From Aurantimicrobium minutum (GTDB lineage Bacteria; Actinomycetota; Actinomycetes; Actinomycetales; Microbacteriaceae), in contig NZ_JARXXV010000001.1 of the NCBI RefSeq assembly GCF_029893825.1, positions 1,054,001 through 1,118,000 of the forward strand: a stretch of 64,000 nt of DNA, written 5' to 3'. Positions 38,791-47,361 of the stretch are shown one piece after another (positions within the stretch are counted from its first letter, which is position 1; each line of letters opens with the position of its first letter). A program made the position numbers and the translations under genes. The notes beneath the pieces were generated by a model that did not search any database, was not told the DNA's origin, and saw only the letters and a program-made list of their open reading frames with translations.

Positions 38791-40059
38791 GTGAAAATCC
38801 TGGTTCTTGGCTCCGGCGCTCGCGAGCACGCAATTGTTACTGCCCTCTTAGCTGAAAATGCTGACCACGAAATCACTGTTGCCCCCGGCAATGCAGGCAT
38901 TGCCCACGATGTTCCATGCGTGACCACAGACATTCTCGACCCCGAAGCTGTCGCTTTCTTGGCCGAAGGCCTCGACGTCGACTTGGTCGTGGTTGGCCCC
39001 GAAGCTCCCCTGGTTGCTGGTGTTGCTGATCCACTGCGCGAGATGGGCATTCCCGTCTTCGGCCCCAACCAGGCAGCCGCTGCGCTGGAAGGTTCCAAGA
39101 CATTTGCCAAGCGCATCATGGATGAAGCCGGCGTTCCCACGGGTCGCGCGATCAAGGTGTCCACTTTGCTCGATGCCGAGACAGCTCTCGACGACTACGG
39201 TGCTCCCTACGTCATCAAGGCTGACGGTCTCGCTGCGGGTAAGGGTGTTCTCGTAACGCACGACCGTGATGCTGCAGTTGCTCACGCTTCCCACTACCTC
39301 ACTCAAGGTTCTGTCCTGATCGAGGAATTCCTCGACGGCCAAGAAGTGTCCCTGTTTATGTTTGCCGACGGGCACGATGTTCTGCCGCTTTCTCCTGCAC
39401 AGGATTTCAAGCGCCTGAAGGACAACGACGAAGGCCCCAACACTGGTGGCATGGGTGCCTACTCTCCCCTGCCGTGGCTTGCAGACCAGTTCGGCAGTGA
39501 AGACGCATTCGTCACCGAAGTCATTGAGACCATTGCTCTTCCCACCGTGCGCCAGCTCGAGAAAGAAGGCACACCCTTCCAGGGTCTGCTCTACTGCGGC
39601 CTGATTCTGACCTCTAAGGGAATTCGTGTCATTGAGTTCAATGCTCGCTTTGGTGATCCTGAGACCCAGGTTGTTCTTCCTCGTTTGAAGACTGCGTTAT
39701 CTGAGCTCATGATGGCTTCGGCAGAGGGAACTCTTGCCGGACGCGAACGTCCCGAGTTCTCCGACGAAGCTGTTGTCACCGTGGTACTGGCGAGTGAAAA
39801 CTACCCCGAGACTCCCGTGACCGGGCGCGTACTTCTTGGGATTGATGACGCCAATGAGATTGAGGGTGTTCATGTCACCCACGCTGCCACCGCAGTTTCT
39901 GACGGTGACCTCATTGCCACTGGTGGCCGCGTGCTGAGCGTTGTCGGACGTGGAGCGGACTTCGCCGAAGCACGTTCACGTGCTTACGAAGGCCTCGCCA
40001 AGATTCAGCTTGAAGGCGGACAATTCCGCAGAGATATTGCACTAAAGGTAGTCAAGTAA
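38791..40059 (+). CDS. purD: Phosphoribosylamine-glycine ligase
   Basis: A 422-residue ATP-grasp enzyme, second step of purine synthesis, making GAR. The N-terminal VLGSGAREHAI, the ATP-grasp region DGLAAGKGVLV, and NTGGMGAYSP and EFNARFGDPETQ are all present. It starts at GTG 38791. AAGAG directly precedes the start codon, an odd spacing. The purC ATG overlaps its stop by one base. Confidence 0.97.
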   Translation: MKILVLGSGAREHAIVTALLAENADHEITVAPGNAGIAHDVPCVTTDILDPEAVAFLAEGLDVDLVVVGPEAPLVAGVADPLREMGIPVFGPNQAAAALEGSKTFAKRIMDEAGVPTGRAIKVSTLLDAETALDDYGAPYVIKADGLAAGKGVLVTHDRDAAVAHASHYLTQGSVLIEEFLDGQEVSLFMFADGHDVLPLSPAQDFKRLKDNDEGPNTGGMGAYSPLPWLADQFGSEDAFVTEVIETIALPTVRQLEKEGTPFQGLLYCGLILTSKGIRVIEFNARFGDPETQVVLPRLKTALSELMMASAEGTLAGRERPEFSDEAVVTVVLASENYPETPVTGRVLLGIDDANEIEGVHVTHAATAVSDGDLIATGGRVLSVVGRGADFAEARSRAYEGLAKIQLEGGQFRRDIALKVVK

Positions 40060-40946
40060 TGACTGGCTTTACCGGAGGCGACAAGCTCGACCTAGCTGGG
40101 TGGGAGCACGCCTATTCCGGCAAGGTTCGTGACTTGTATGTGCCCACGGGACAGACCCTGGAGTCCACCCCACGTGTTCTGGTCGTCGCCAGTGATCGTG
40201 TGAGTGCATTCGATCACGTGCTTGAACCTGGCATCCCTGGTAAGGGCGAGCTGTTGACGAAACTTAGCCTGTGGTGGTTTGAGCAACTCGGTGTTCCCAA
40301 TCACTTGCGTGAAGGTGACATCCCTGCCGAGGTTCAGGGCAAGGCAATGCTCGTTGCCAACCTGGACATGTTCCCCGTGGAATGCGTCGTCCGCGGCTAC
40401 CTCTCCGGTAGTGGTTACCTCGAATACCTCGAGACCCAGAGCGTGTGTGGAATTGCACTACCTGCAGGACTCAAGGATGGCGACAAGCTTCCTACTCCGA
40501 TCTACACGCCCGCCTGGAAAGCTCCCTTTGGTGAGCACGATGAGAACATCACCTTTGAGCGCACCGTTGAACTCGTGGGTCTTGAAGATGCCACTGCGCT
40601 GCGTGATCTCTCTCTGCAGATTTTCACCCAAGCATCTGAACTTGCCGCAGCCAAGGGAATCATCTTGGCCGACACCAAGTTCGAGTTTGGTCGTGACCGC
40701 GAGACCGGTGTGATCACCCTCGCCGACGAAGTGTTGACCTCTGACTCTTCTCGCTACTGGGATGCTGCTGCTTATGCAGCTGGCACTACTCCAGCCGAGA
40801 AGATGACCAGCTTTGATAAGCAGATCGTGCGCAACTGGCTTTCAGCACATTGGGACAAGCAGGGAACTCCTCCTGTGCTCCCTGCTGAGATCGTAGAGAA
40901 AACTGCTGCGCGTTATCGCGAGCTCATCTCCCGCATGCTCGGCTAG
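40059..40946 (+). CDS. purC: SAICAR synthase
   Basis: A 295-residue phosphoribosylaminoimidazole-succinocarboxamide synthase. Conserved blocks include SGKVRDLY, VASDRVSAFD, VECVVRGYLSGSGY and the late DTKFEFG and DEVLTSDSSRYW. Translation is coupled to purD through TAATG. The rest of the pathway seen here is purS, purQ and purL near 58-62 kb. Confidence 0.97.
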   Translation: MTGFTGGDKLDLAGWEHAYSGKVRDLYVPTGQTLESTPRVLVVASDRVSAFDHVLEPGIPGKGELLTKLSLWWFEQLGVPNHLREGDIPAEVQGKAMLVANLDMFPVECVVRGYLSGSGYLEYLETQSVCGIALPAGLKDGDKLPTPIYTPAWKAPFGEHDENITFERTVELVGLEDATALRDLSLQIFTQASELAAAKGIILADTKFEFGRDRETGVITLADEVLTSDSSRYWDAAAYAAGTTPAEKMTSFDKQIVRNWLSAHWDKQGTPPVLPAEIVEKTAARYRELISRMLG

Positions 40947-41005
40947 GCGTAACAATTCTCTGGCGATATTTAGCTCTGAACCAACAGTGGTCCTAGCCTA
41001 AGAAC

Positions 41006-41662
41006 ATGCGTCGTTTGCTTGGCACCATCTTTGAGGTTCCCACTCAGGGTGCTGCACTGTGGAAGCGCATTGCACTTGTTGAAGTAGGTCTCATCGTCTG
41101 CGGTGTGGCATTTGCCATCATGCTGCGTGCCAATATCGGGCTCGACCCGTGGGATGCGTTTCACCAAGGCATCTCGAGGATCACTGGCGTCGCCATTGGC
41201 ACAGTAACCGTCATCGTGAGTTTTGCAGTTCTTGTGCTCTGGATTTTCCTACGCCAAAAGCTTGGCATCGGCACCATCATGAACTCCATCACGATTGGTC
41301 TCACCATCAATGTGTTCTATGCCTGGATTCCTGACGCCCCCAACTACTTAATTGGTGTGGTCTATTTCCTCGTAGCCATCCTGATCAACGGTGTGGGCAT
41401 CTCGATGTATATCGGTGGTGGATTGGGCCCAGGTCCCCGTGATGGTTTGATGACCGGATTGGTCAAGAAGACGGGCCGTCCTGTCTGGTTCGTCAGAACA
41501 GCCATCGAAGTTGTTGTTCTGGCATTAGGTTGGGCTTTCGGCGGAACACTGGGTCTGGGAACAGTTCTCTACGCCTTCATTATTGGCCCCGTTGTTCACG
41601 TGATGCTGCCCTGGTTCAACTTAGACAAGGTCAAAGAACCTGAGGAAATGGAAGGGCACTAA
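41006..41662 (+). CDS. YczE/YitT-like five-helix membrane protein
   Basis: A 218-residue integral membrane protein with about five hydrophobic segments. It resembles the YczE family: LRANIGLDPWDAFHQGIS near residue 40, IGTVTVIVSF near 66 and GGGLGPGPRDGLMTGL near 135. No function is established for the family, though some members sit beside transporters or regulators. Here it stands alone after the purD-purC pair. Confidence 0.8.
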   Translation: MRRLLGTIFEVPTQGAALWKRIALVEVGLIVCGVAFAIMLRANIGLDPWDAFHQGISRITGVAIGTVTVIVSFAVLVLWIFLRQKLGIGTIMNSITIGLTINVFYAWIPDAPNYLIGVVYFLVAILINGVGISMYIGGGLGPGPRDGLMTGLVKKTGRPVWFVRTAIEVVVLALGWAFGGTLGLGTVLYAFIIGPVVHVMLPWFNLDKVKEPEEMEGH

Positions 41663-41729
41663 CCCCCCCTCTCGCTGGCCGGAACCAATTCCTAGCTCAT
41701 TCATAGGTTCACCTGTCACACTGACAACT

Positions 41730-42188
41730 ATGAAACGTCACAGTGTCTTGCCCGCGATTTTCGCAATGGTGACAGTGGCGTTCCTTTTTGCACTTGCACC
41801 GGCTTTTCACGCCGTGTGTGTTTCTGCACTTAGTCACAGTTCTGAATCACACATGAGCCATGTCATGGCTGATGGAACAGTAATGAATATGACTACCGAG
41901 GTCACTACTGCAGTGATGAACATGGACTCATCCCTTCCGAATGTGCCCGAAGGCCTCTCCGCAATTACGGGTTCTGACACAGCGCATGTGATGGGAAACA
42001 TCATGATTACTGCTGGGCTCACCTTGCTGACGTTCTTAGCATTTCGTTATTGCAAACATGTTCTTGCCCGTGAATTTAGAGTCATTGCCACACAACTCGC
42101 TTCGGCAATAATCCCCACTAGAGGAATCGTCAGAGCGAGACCACCCAGCCAAGTCGATCTGAACATGTTGTGTATTTCCCGAACATAA
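41730..42188 (+). CDS. Met/His-rich exported membrane protein, unrecognised
   Basis: A 152-residue protein I do not recognise. A hydrophobic signal-like segment covers about 8-30. A Met/His-rich external part follows (SHSSESHMSHVMADGTVMNM, then several Met and His). A second hydrophobic segment lies at 88-105, followed by a basic tail. Met/His-rich patches often bind copper outside the membrane. The next genes are a DUF305 lipoprotein and a CopZ-like chaperone, so a copper role is likely but inferred. Confidence 0.65.
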   Translation: MKRHSVLPAIFAMVTVAFLFALAPAFHAVCVSALSHSSESHMSHVMADGTVMNMTTEVTTAVMNMDSSLPNVPEGLSAITGSDTAHVMGNIMITAGLTLLTFLAFRYCKHVLAREFRVIATQLASAIIPTRGIVRARPPSQVDLNMLCISRT

Positions 42189-42273
42189 ACCTTTCGTCAT
42201 TGTGCGCAGGCGACGTATGCCGCCATTGCACTGCGAAGTTCACTTACAAACAAAGACAAAAAGGTAAAAACTA

Positions 42274-42870
42274 ATGTTCAACAAGAAATACACAATTGCT
42301 GGAATCACTGCCGTTGCACTCGCAGGAGCAGTCTCCCTCTCCGGCTGCACCATCAACATTGGAGGAACTGACTCTAAAGGCATGATGGACGGCGGCATGA
42401 TGAGCAACAACGAGAGCTCCTCTGCCTACTCTGGAACCGACATCATGTTCGCCCAGATGATGATTCCCCACCACCAGCAAGCCGTGGATATGTCCACCCT
42501 TGCTGAAACCAACACCACCAACCCTGAGATCTTGGCTTTGGCCAAGCAGATCAAGGACGCTCAAGCTCCAGAGATCAAACAAATGACAGCATGGATTGAA
42601 TCTTCCGGTGCTGGAATGGACATGGGCCATGACATGGGGATGGGTGGCATGCTCACCGATGAACAGATGACAGCACTGAAAAACGCAACCGGTGCTGCCT
42701 TCGACAAGCTCTACCTCGAAGGCATGATTGGTCATCATCAGGGCGCCCTGCAAATGGCCAAGATGATTGAGAACTCAGATAATGCTGAGGCCAAGAAACT
42801 CGCTGCCAACATTATCTCCAGCCAAAGTGCAGAAATCGACAAGATGAAGCAGATGCTGGCGAGCATGTAA
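42274..42870 (+). CDS. DUF305 lipoprotein
   Basis: A 198-residue exported lipoprotein with lipobox SLSGC at about residue 25 and a Met/Gly-rich stretch. The DUF305 ferritin-like helical domain has two HH motifs: MMIPHHQQAVDM and MIGHHQGALQMAKM. Between them lies a Met/His/Asp-rich insert (GMDMGHDMGMGGM). DUF305 proteins are repeatedly seen with copper resistance genes. A good AAAGG precedes the ATG. The chaperone gene starts within its stop codon. Confidence 0.88.
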   Translation: MFNKKYTIAGITAVALAGAVSLSGCTINIGGTDSKGMMDGGMMSNNESSSAYSGTDIMFAQMMIPHHQQAVDMSTLAETNTTNPEILALAKQIKDAQAPEIKQMTAWIESSGAGMDMGHDMGMGGMLTDEQMTALKNATGAAFDKLYLEGMIGHHQGALQMAKMIENSDNAEAKKLAANIISSQSAEIDKMKQMLASM

Positions 42871-43082
42871 TGACCACCGCATCATTCACCGCAACAGGAA
42901 TGACGTGTCAGCACTGTGTTGCCAGCGTCACCAAGGAAGTGAGCGAACTCGCTCACGTCACCTCGGTCACGGTTGATTTGCCTACCGGAAAGGTACTGGT
43001 GGACAGCGATGCTCCTATCCCTCCGGCTGAGGTCATCACTGCTATCAACAAGGCTGGCTACTCAGCTGAAGTGAGTAAATAG
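42870..43082 (+). CDS. copZ: CopZ-like heavy-metal-associated chaperone
   Basis: A 70-residue ferredoxin-fold HMA domain with the metal site GMTCQHC near residues 10-16. It would carry Cu(I) in the cytoplasm. It starts at ATG 42870, sharing one base with the upstream stop (TAATG). No copper ATPase or CsoR repressor lies nearby, so a partner must be elsewhere in the genome. Confidence 0.9.
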   Translation: MTTASFTATGMTCQHCVASVTKEVSELAHVTSVTVDLPTGKVLVDSDAPIPPAEVITAINKAGYSAEVSK

Positions 43083-43112
43083 CCCCCACTGTTTGCCTAC
43101 CGTTTAGTGTCA

Positions 43113-43159
43113 AGTGGCCACACGTTAATCCTCATCGTGACGATTGAAGTGTGGCCACT
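43113..43159. promoter_or_regulatory. Inverted repeat enclosing the start codon of the SGNH gene
   Basis: AGTGGCCACAC (43113-43123) and GTGTGGCCACT (43149-43159) form an 11-bp perfect inverted repeat with 25 bases between. The right arm contains the GTG start codon at 43151. In mRNA it could hide the start; in DNA it could be an operator. Confidence 0.5.
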
Positions 43160-44008
43160 GCTGTCATTCGACGATACGTAGCCCTAGGTGATTCGCTCAC
43201 AGAGGGTATCGGTGATGACCGTTTCGAACAGGATCGAATATTCGCAGGCTGGGCAGATCGATTTGCTGTCTTGCTCAACCAGGATGCTATAGCTGCAGGT
43301 GAAGATTTCCTCTATGCCAATCTCGCCGTGCGGAGCAGAAATTCATCAGAGATTCTTTCCCACCAAGTTGACGAGGCTTTATTACTTGAGCCAGACCTGG
43401 TGACCATCATGGCGGGTGCGAATGACTTGTGGCGTCCTCGCAAAAGTTGGGAACTCGTTAGAGCACAATTCACTGTTGCTGTTGAGCAACTGAAAGCAGC
43501 AGGCGTCACTGTTGTGTTAACCAATTGCATCAATCCAGTGCACCATTGGTCCTTTCGAGGCGGAGCACTTCGCGCCAAAGAACTCACCAAACTGATCGAA
43601 GAGGTTGCGCGAGAACAAAACGTCTTAGTACTTGATGTCTATCGCAGCCCAACGCTACGACGCTTACGAGTCTGGTCAGACGACTGTGTTCACTTTGGCC
43701 CTCGCGGACACGCACATGTTGCAAACAAAGCAGCGAAGCTTCTAGGTCTGCCCTATCGAATCGAAACCCCGGTACTTGAGCCGCGCCTCAAAGATGGGAT
43801 GACATTACTGGAACATGCCAAATGGATTGTCACACACGTGACGCCATTTGTTGGCAGAAGATTGCGTGGCATTGCAGCTGGTGACGGCATCAAGCCTAAG
43901 CGTCCCGTGTTGTCTCGCATACACGACCACCCCTGGACAATTCGCCGTTCGAAGTCTTCACCACTCGTTCACTCGCCATTTCCCACAGCGACAGTTCTGG
44001 CCGAATAA
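43151..44008 (+). CDS. SGNH/GDSL-family hydrolase
   Basis: A 285-residue esterase-like protein. Family blocks are visible: GDSLTEG near residue 13 (nucleophile Ser), IMAGANDLW near 93, and DDCVHFGPRGHAHVA near 177, holding the Asp-x-x-His pair. About 80 C-terminal residues after the domain are basic and Pro-containing. There is no signal peptide. Members deacylate lipids, glycans or small esters, and the substrate here is unknown. The glycosyltransferase gene follows by 19 bases. Confidence 0.87.
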   Translation: MATAVIRRYVALGDSLTEGIGDDRFEQDRIFAGWADRFAVLLNQDAIAAGEDFLYANLAVRSRNSSEILSHQVDEALLLEPDLVTIMAGANDLWRPRKSWELVRAQFTVAVEQLKAAGVTVVLTNCINPVHHWSFRGGALRAKELTKLIEEVAREQNVLVLDVYRSPTLRRLRVWSDDCVHFGPRGHAHVANKAAKLLGLPYRIETPVLEPRLKDGMTLLEHAKWIVTHVTPFVGRRLRGIAAGDGIKPKRPVLSRIHDHPWTIRRSKSSPLVHSPFPTATVLAE

Positions 44009-44027
44009 GTCTTTATAGCTTGGGGAC

Positions 44028-45176
44028 ATGAGCATGCGGATCGCTATCGTGACAGAGTCTTTTCTCCCCTCACTCAATGGCGTGACTAACTCAGTACTGC
44101 GAGTAGTTGACACACTCAAAGAGGCAGGCCATGAAGTCATCATCATTGCCCCCACTGCGCCAACTAAGCGATATCTAGGGTTCAAAGTTGTTCGAACATT
44201 GGCCTTGCCATTTATGCAATTCCAAGTGGGACTTCCCCCATTGGCGCTTCAAGCAACTCTTGAAAATTTTAAGCCAGACGTGATCCACGTTGCTTCCCCG
44301 TTTTTCTTGGGAGGTCAAGCAATTGCAATCGCCAACAAGCTCGGCATTCCGACTGTCGCGATTTACCAGACCGACATTGCCGGGTATCTCCAGCGCTATG
44401 GGATGCAGTTTGCAAAACCTGTGGTTGATCGGTTTGTTGCCGCTATCCACGGCCCCGCCACAATGAATTTGGCACCTACTCCCGAATCTGCCGCATACCT
44501 GCTCAAGCTTGGCGTACAGAGGGTAGGCGTGTGGGGTCGAGGAGTAGACCTGGAACTCTTTCACCCCCGCAACAAGGACGAAGCAGCTACTTCAGAATTC
44601 CGCGCTCTCCACGCGCAAGGAAAAAAGAACCTGATCGGTTTTGTGGGTCGCCTGGCGCCCGAGAAGCAAGTTCATCGCATGCTCGAGTTGGCTGACCTGC
44701 CAGATACCGCACTGGCCATCGTGGGCGATGGGCCTGAACGAAAGAAACTCGAAGCCCTCTTCGCAGGCAAATCAGTGAGCTTCACTGGCGCATTGCAAGG
44801 CCAAGAACTCTCATCCGCTTACGCTGCCTTTGATGCTTTTGTTCACTATGGAACTGAAGAGACCTTCGGGCAGACCATTCAAGAAGCTCAAGCTTCTGGA
44901 ATTCCGGTGGTTGCCCCCGCTGTAGGGGGGCCACGTTTCCTCATCACCGATGGCGAAAATGGTCGTTTAATTGAACCTGAAAACAAAACAGGTTTCATTG
45001 ATGCCGTGACCGAAATCTTGTCTGTCCCTCGACTTGCTGCCCGTATGGGTGAAGCAGGTCGACGTTCGGTCTTGAAGAAGTCCTGGAAAGCAAACAACGA
45101 AAACCTGCTGAAGACCTACCGCGCAGCGGTGGCCTTCACCGGCACTGAGCTGGAGTCCAGTCCTGAACTGGTTTGA
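44028..45176 (+). CDS. GT4-family glycosyltransferase (mannosyltransferase-like)
   Basis: A 382-residue GT-B enzyme. The N-terminal ESFLPSLNGVTNSVLRVVD is typical of GDP-mannose-dependent alpha-mannosyltransferases such as MgtA/PimB-type enzymes. The sugar-nucleotide end has FVGRLAPEKQVHRML and the E-x7-E-like stretch ETFGQTIQEAQASGIPVVAP near residue 285. It probably builds cell-envelope glycolipid. The DedA and GalU genes follow without gaps, which supports an envelope role. Confidence 0.9.
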   Translation: MSMRIAIVTESFLPSLNGVTNSVLRVVDTLKEAGHEVIIIAPTAPTKRYLGFKVVRTLALPFMQFQVGLPPLALQATLENFKPDVIHVASPFFLGGQAIAIANKLGIPTVAIYQTDIAGYLQRYGMQFAKPVVDRFVAAIHGPATMNLAPTPESAAYLLKLGVQRVGVWGRGVDLELFHPRNKDEAATSEFRALHAQGKKNLIGFVGRLAPEKQVHRMLELADLPDTALAIVGDGPERKKLEALFAGKSVSFTGALQGQELSSAYAAFDAFVHYGTEETFGQTIQEAQASGIPVVAPAVGGPRFLITDGENGRLIEPENKTGFIDAVTEILSVPRLAARMGEAGRRSVLKKSWKANNENLLKTYRAAVAFTGTELESSPELV

Positions 45177-45780
45177 TGCCCAAGGAATCATTGAGGCTCT
45201 CGGGGCTCTCGCCGTCCTGGGAGTAGCTGCGCTAATTTTTGCTGAAACTGCCACGATTCTGGGATCGTTCCTCCCTGGGGACTCATTGCTGTTTCTACTC
45301 GGGCTAACCCTGTCGACGGTGTTGACAACTATTCCGTTGATCGCCGCAATAGGGCTTGTCTTTTGTGCCGCGGTGGCAGGGTCTGAGTTTGGATACTGGT
45401 TAGGGCACAAGTTGGGTCCTCGAGTGTTTAACCGTGATGACACCTGGTTTTTCAACAAGAAAGTCGTAGAGAAGACAAAAGAGTTTTATCGCCACTACGG
45501 GGCGCGTGCAATTATCTTGGCCCGGTTTATCCCCGTTCTTCGTGCACTGGTCCCCTTGACAGTGGGGATGTCTGATTTCGGCTGGCGTCGCTATTTGGTT
45601 TACAACATCGCAGGCGCCATCGCGTGGGTGGCTGGTCTGACGACAGCTGGCTATTTCTTAGGAACAATCCCCTGGGTTCGACACAACATCGAATTAGTGG
45701 TGATCAGCTTCGTCATTATTTCTTCGTTGCCACTTCCCTTTGAAATCATCCGAAACAGACTCAAGAATCGCTCATCGTGA
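45163..45780 (+). CDS. DedA-family membrane protein, apparent CTG start
   Basis: The DedA fold requires the segment NWFDAQGIIEALGALAVLG before the re-entrant motif ILGSFLPGDSLLFLLG. In this frame there is no ATG, GTG or TTG between the upstream in-frame TGA at 45109 and a TTG at 45286, which lies past the conserved start. CTG at 45163 has GGAG seven bases upstream and gives 205 residues, overlapping the glycosyltransferase by 14 bases. Conserved RHYGARAIILARFIPVLRAL is near residue 110. DedA proteins recycle lipid carriers such as undecaprenyl phosphate. Confidence 0.75.
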   Translation: MNWFDAQGIIEALGALAVLGVAALIFAETATILGSFLPGDSLLFLLGLTLSTVLTTIPLIAAIGLVFCAAVAGSEFGYWLGHKLGPRVFNRDDTWFFNKKVVEKTKEFYRHYGARAIILARFIPVLRALVPLTVGMSDFGWRRYLVYNIAGAIAWVAGLTTAGYFLGTIPWVRHNIELVVISFVIISSLPLPFEIIRNRLKNRSS

Positions 45781-46670
45781 TCACATCAATTACAAAAGCA
45801 GTCATTCCTGCAGCGGGTATGGGAACGCGCTTCCTCCCCGCTACCAAGGCCATGCCCAAAGAAATGCTCCCCGTCATTGACAAGCCTGCAATTCAATATG
45901 TCGTAGAAGAAGCGATTGGCAGCGGACTGAATCACCTTCTCCTCATCACTGGGCGAAACAAGCAAGCTCTGGAAAATCATTTTGATCGGAACGTGGAGTT
46001 AGAGACCATACTCACTGCCCGAAAAGATGTGGCGAAGCTAGAACAGATCACCACAATTACCGAAGATGTTGATCTTCACTACGTCAGACAGGGAAACCCC
46101 CTTGGACTTGGTCATGCCGTGCTCAAGGCAGAAACCTTTGTAGCAAGAGAACCTTTCGCGCTACTCCTGGGCGATGACATCATCGAACATGGCGACGACC
46201 TCCTCGCTGAAATGATGTGGATTGCTCACACAGAACGAGCATCAGTCATTGCTCTCATGGAAGTTCCACAATCACATCTGTCCCGTTATGGTGTTGCTGA
46301 TGTGGTCCCCACTGAAAGTGAGCACATTTTTGGGATCAAAGGGTTCGTTGAAAAACCGGAAGTGGAGTCAGCACCGTCTCGGCTCGTTGCCATCGGCAGA
46401 TACGTTCTGCAGCCTGGTGTGTTTGACGTACTCAATAAACTTGAGCCAGGTTTTGGCGGCGAAATTCAACTCTCTGATGCACTAGACCAAATGGCAAAGA
46501 ATCCCACCCTGGCAGGGCCTGTATTTGGCTTGGTCCACGAATACCGCCGATTTGATACCGGAGACAAACTCTCATATCTCAAGGCCATCGTTCAGCTCGC
46601 TGGCGAACGTGAAGACCTCGGCCCTGCCTTTAATAAGTGGCTCAAGAAATACACCAAGGATCTTAAATAA
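45777..46670 (+). CDS. galU: UTP-glucose-1-phosphate uridylyltransferase
   Basis: A 297-residue nucleotidyltransferase that makes UDP-glucose. The signature is AAGMGTRFLPATKAMPKE at residues 12-29, followed by KPAIQYVVEEA, LLGDDIIE and VEKP. It starts at GTG 45777, overlapping the DedA stop by four bases. UDP-glucose would feed cell-wall polysaccharide, glycolipid or trehalose synthesis. Confidence 0.95.
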   Translation: MITSITKAVIPAAGMGTRFLPATKAMPKEMLPVIDKPAIQYVVEEAIGSGLNHLLLITGRNKQALENHFDRNVELETILTARKDVAKLEQITTITEDVDLHYVRQGNPLGLGHAVLKAETFVAREPFALLLGDDIIEHGDDLLAEMMWIAHTERASVIALMEVPQSHLSRYGVADVVPTESEHIFGIKGFVEKPEVESAPSRLVAIGRYVLQPGVFDVLNKLEPGFGGEIQLSDALDQMAKNPTLAGPVFGLVHEYRRFDTGDKLSYLKAIVQLAGEREDLGPAFNKWLKKYTKDLK

Positions 46671-46702
46671 TTAGAGGCGCCGGTTACCCAACGCCTCTAA
46701 TT
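46669..46702. terminator. Bidirectional terminator between galU and the histone-like gene
   Basis: An 11-bp perfect stem AATTAGAGGCG/CGCCTCTAATT with a 12-base loop, between two convergent genes. AT-rich ends on both sides suit termination in both directions. Confidence 0.65.
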
Positions 46703-46714
46703 GATGAATCTGTC

Positions 46715-47224
46715 TTACTTTCCTGACGCCTTGATCTTGGCCAGGAGAGCCGCCTTGGTCAGGCCGGTGTAACCGGTAATTCCCTTAGTTCGGGCGTAGT
46801 CACGAAGTGCAACAACAGTCCAGCTAGCAGAAGGTGTTGCAGAACGTGCAGCGGGCTTCGCGGCAGGATTTGCAATTGGCTTTGGTGCTGCCTTCTTTAC
46901 TGCTGGCTTAGAAACAGGCTTCTGTACCGCAGGAGTTGAAGCAGCTTTCACCACTGGCTTCGCTGCAACCTTTGCTGCAGGCTTCGCTGCTGACTTAGTT
47001 GCCTTCTTTGCCTTTTCAACCTTTGCAGTGGCCTTGACGACAACCTTCTTTGCGGACTTGGTTGCCTTTTTGAGGTCCTTCTTGGCGAGGGATTCTGCCT
47101 CGTCAGCTGCCTTCTTGATTGACTTCTTTGCCTTGGTCTCGAGCTTCTTTGCGAGGCCGCGAGCTTCAGTCAGTCTTTTGGAGAGCTTCTTTTTGAGCTC
47201 TTTTTTGTCTTTAGCATTTGCCAT
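46715..47224 (-). CDS. Lys/Ala/Pro-rich histone-H1-like protein
   Basis: A 169-residue, very basic protein. Residues 1-125 are low-complexity Lys/Ala with Pro/Val repeats (AAKPAAKVAAKP). Residues about 133-166 form a compact domain, WTVVALRDYARTKGITGYTG and then TKAALLAKIK, resembling SAP or Rho N-terminal-type helix-extended-loop folds that bind nucleic acid. Similar tails decorate actinobacterial HU and H1-like proteins. A nucleoid role is likely. It is convergent to galU. Confidence 0.75.
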   Translation of the reverse strand: MANAKDKKELKKKLSKRLTEARGLAKKLETKAKKSIKKAADEAESLAKKDLKKATKSAKKVVVKATAKVEKAKKATKSAAKPAAKVAAKPVVKAASTPAVQKPVSKPAVKKAAPKPIANPAAKPAARSATPSASWTVVALRDYARTKGITGYTGLTKAALLAKIKASGK

Positions 47225-47321
47225 GAGAATTCCTTCAGGGGTTTTCGTTTCTCTTGCTTGCGAGAAAAAGCTATGGGGCGAAGGTTAACAAACCGCTTAC
47301 TTCGTGCCGTGTCGCCAACTT

Positions 47322-47343
47322 GTTCATTTAGCGTTCACTGGCA
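47322..47343 (+). promoter_or_regulatory. PHO-box-like tandem repeat upstream of the Pls/PosA synthetase
   Basis: Two tandem 11-base units, GTTCATTTAGC and GTTCACTGGCA, end seven bases before a possible -10 TAATGT (47351-47356). The first unit fits the known PhoP unit pattern GTTCA-YYY-R at least as well as the pstS site does, and the box-to-(-10) distance is nearly the same as at pstS. Confidence 0.5.
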
Positions 47344-47361
47344 CGCGCAATAATGTGCCCC

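Noticed and set aside
41707-41717. Single PHO-box-like unit GTTCACCTGTC before the Met/His-rich gene
   Set aside because: Only one unit is present, and it lies 12 bases from the ATG, too close for an activator site.
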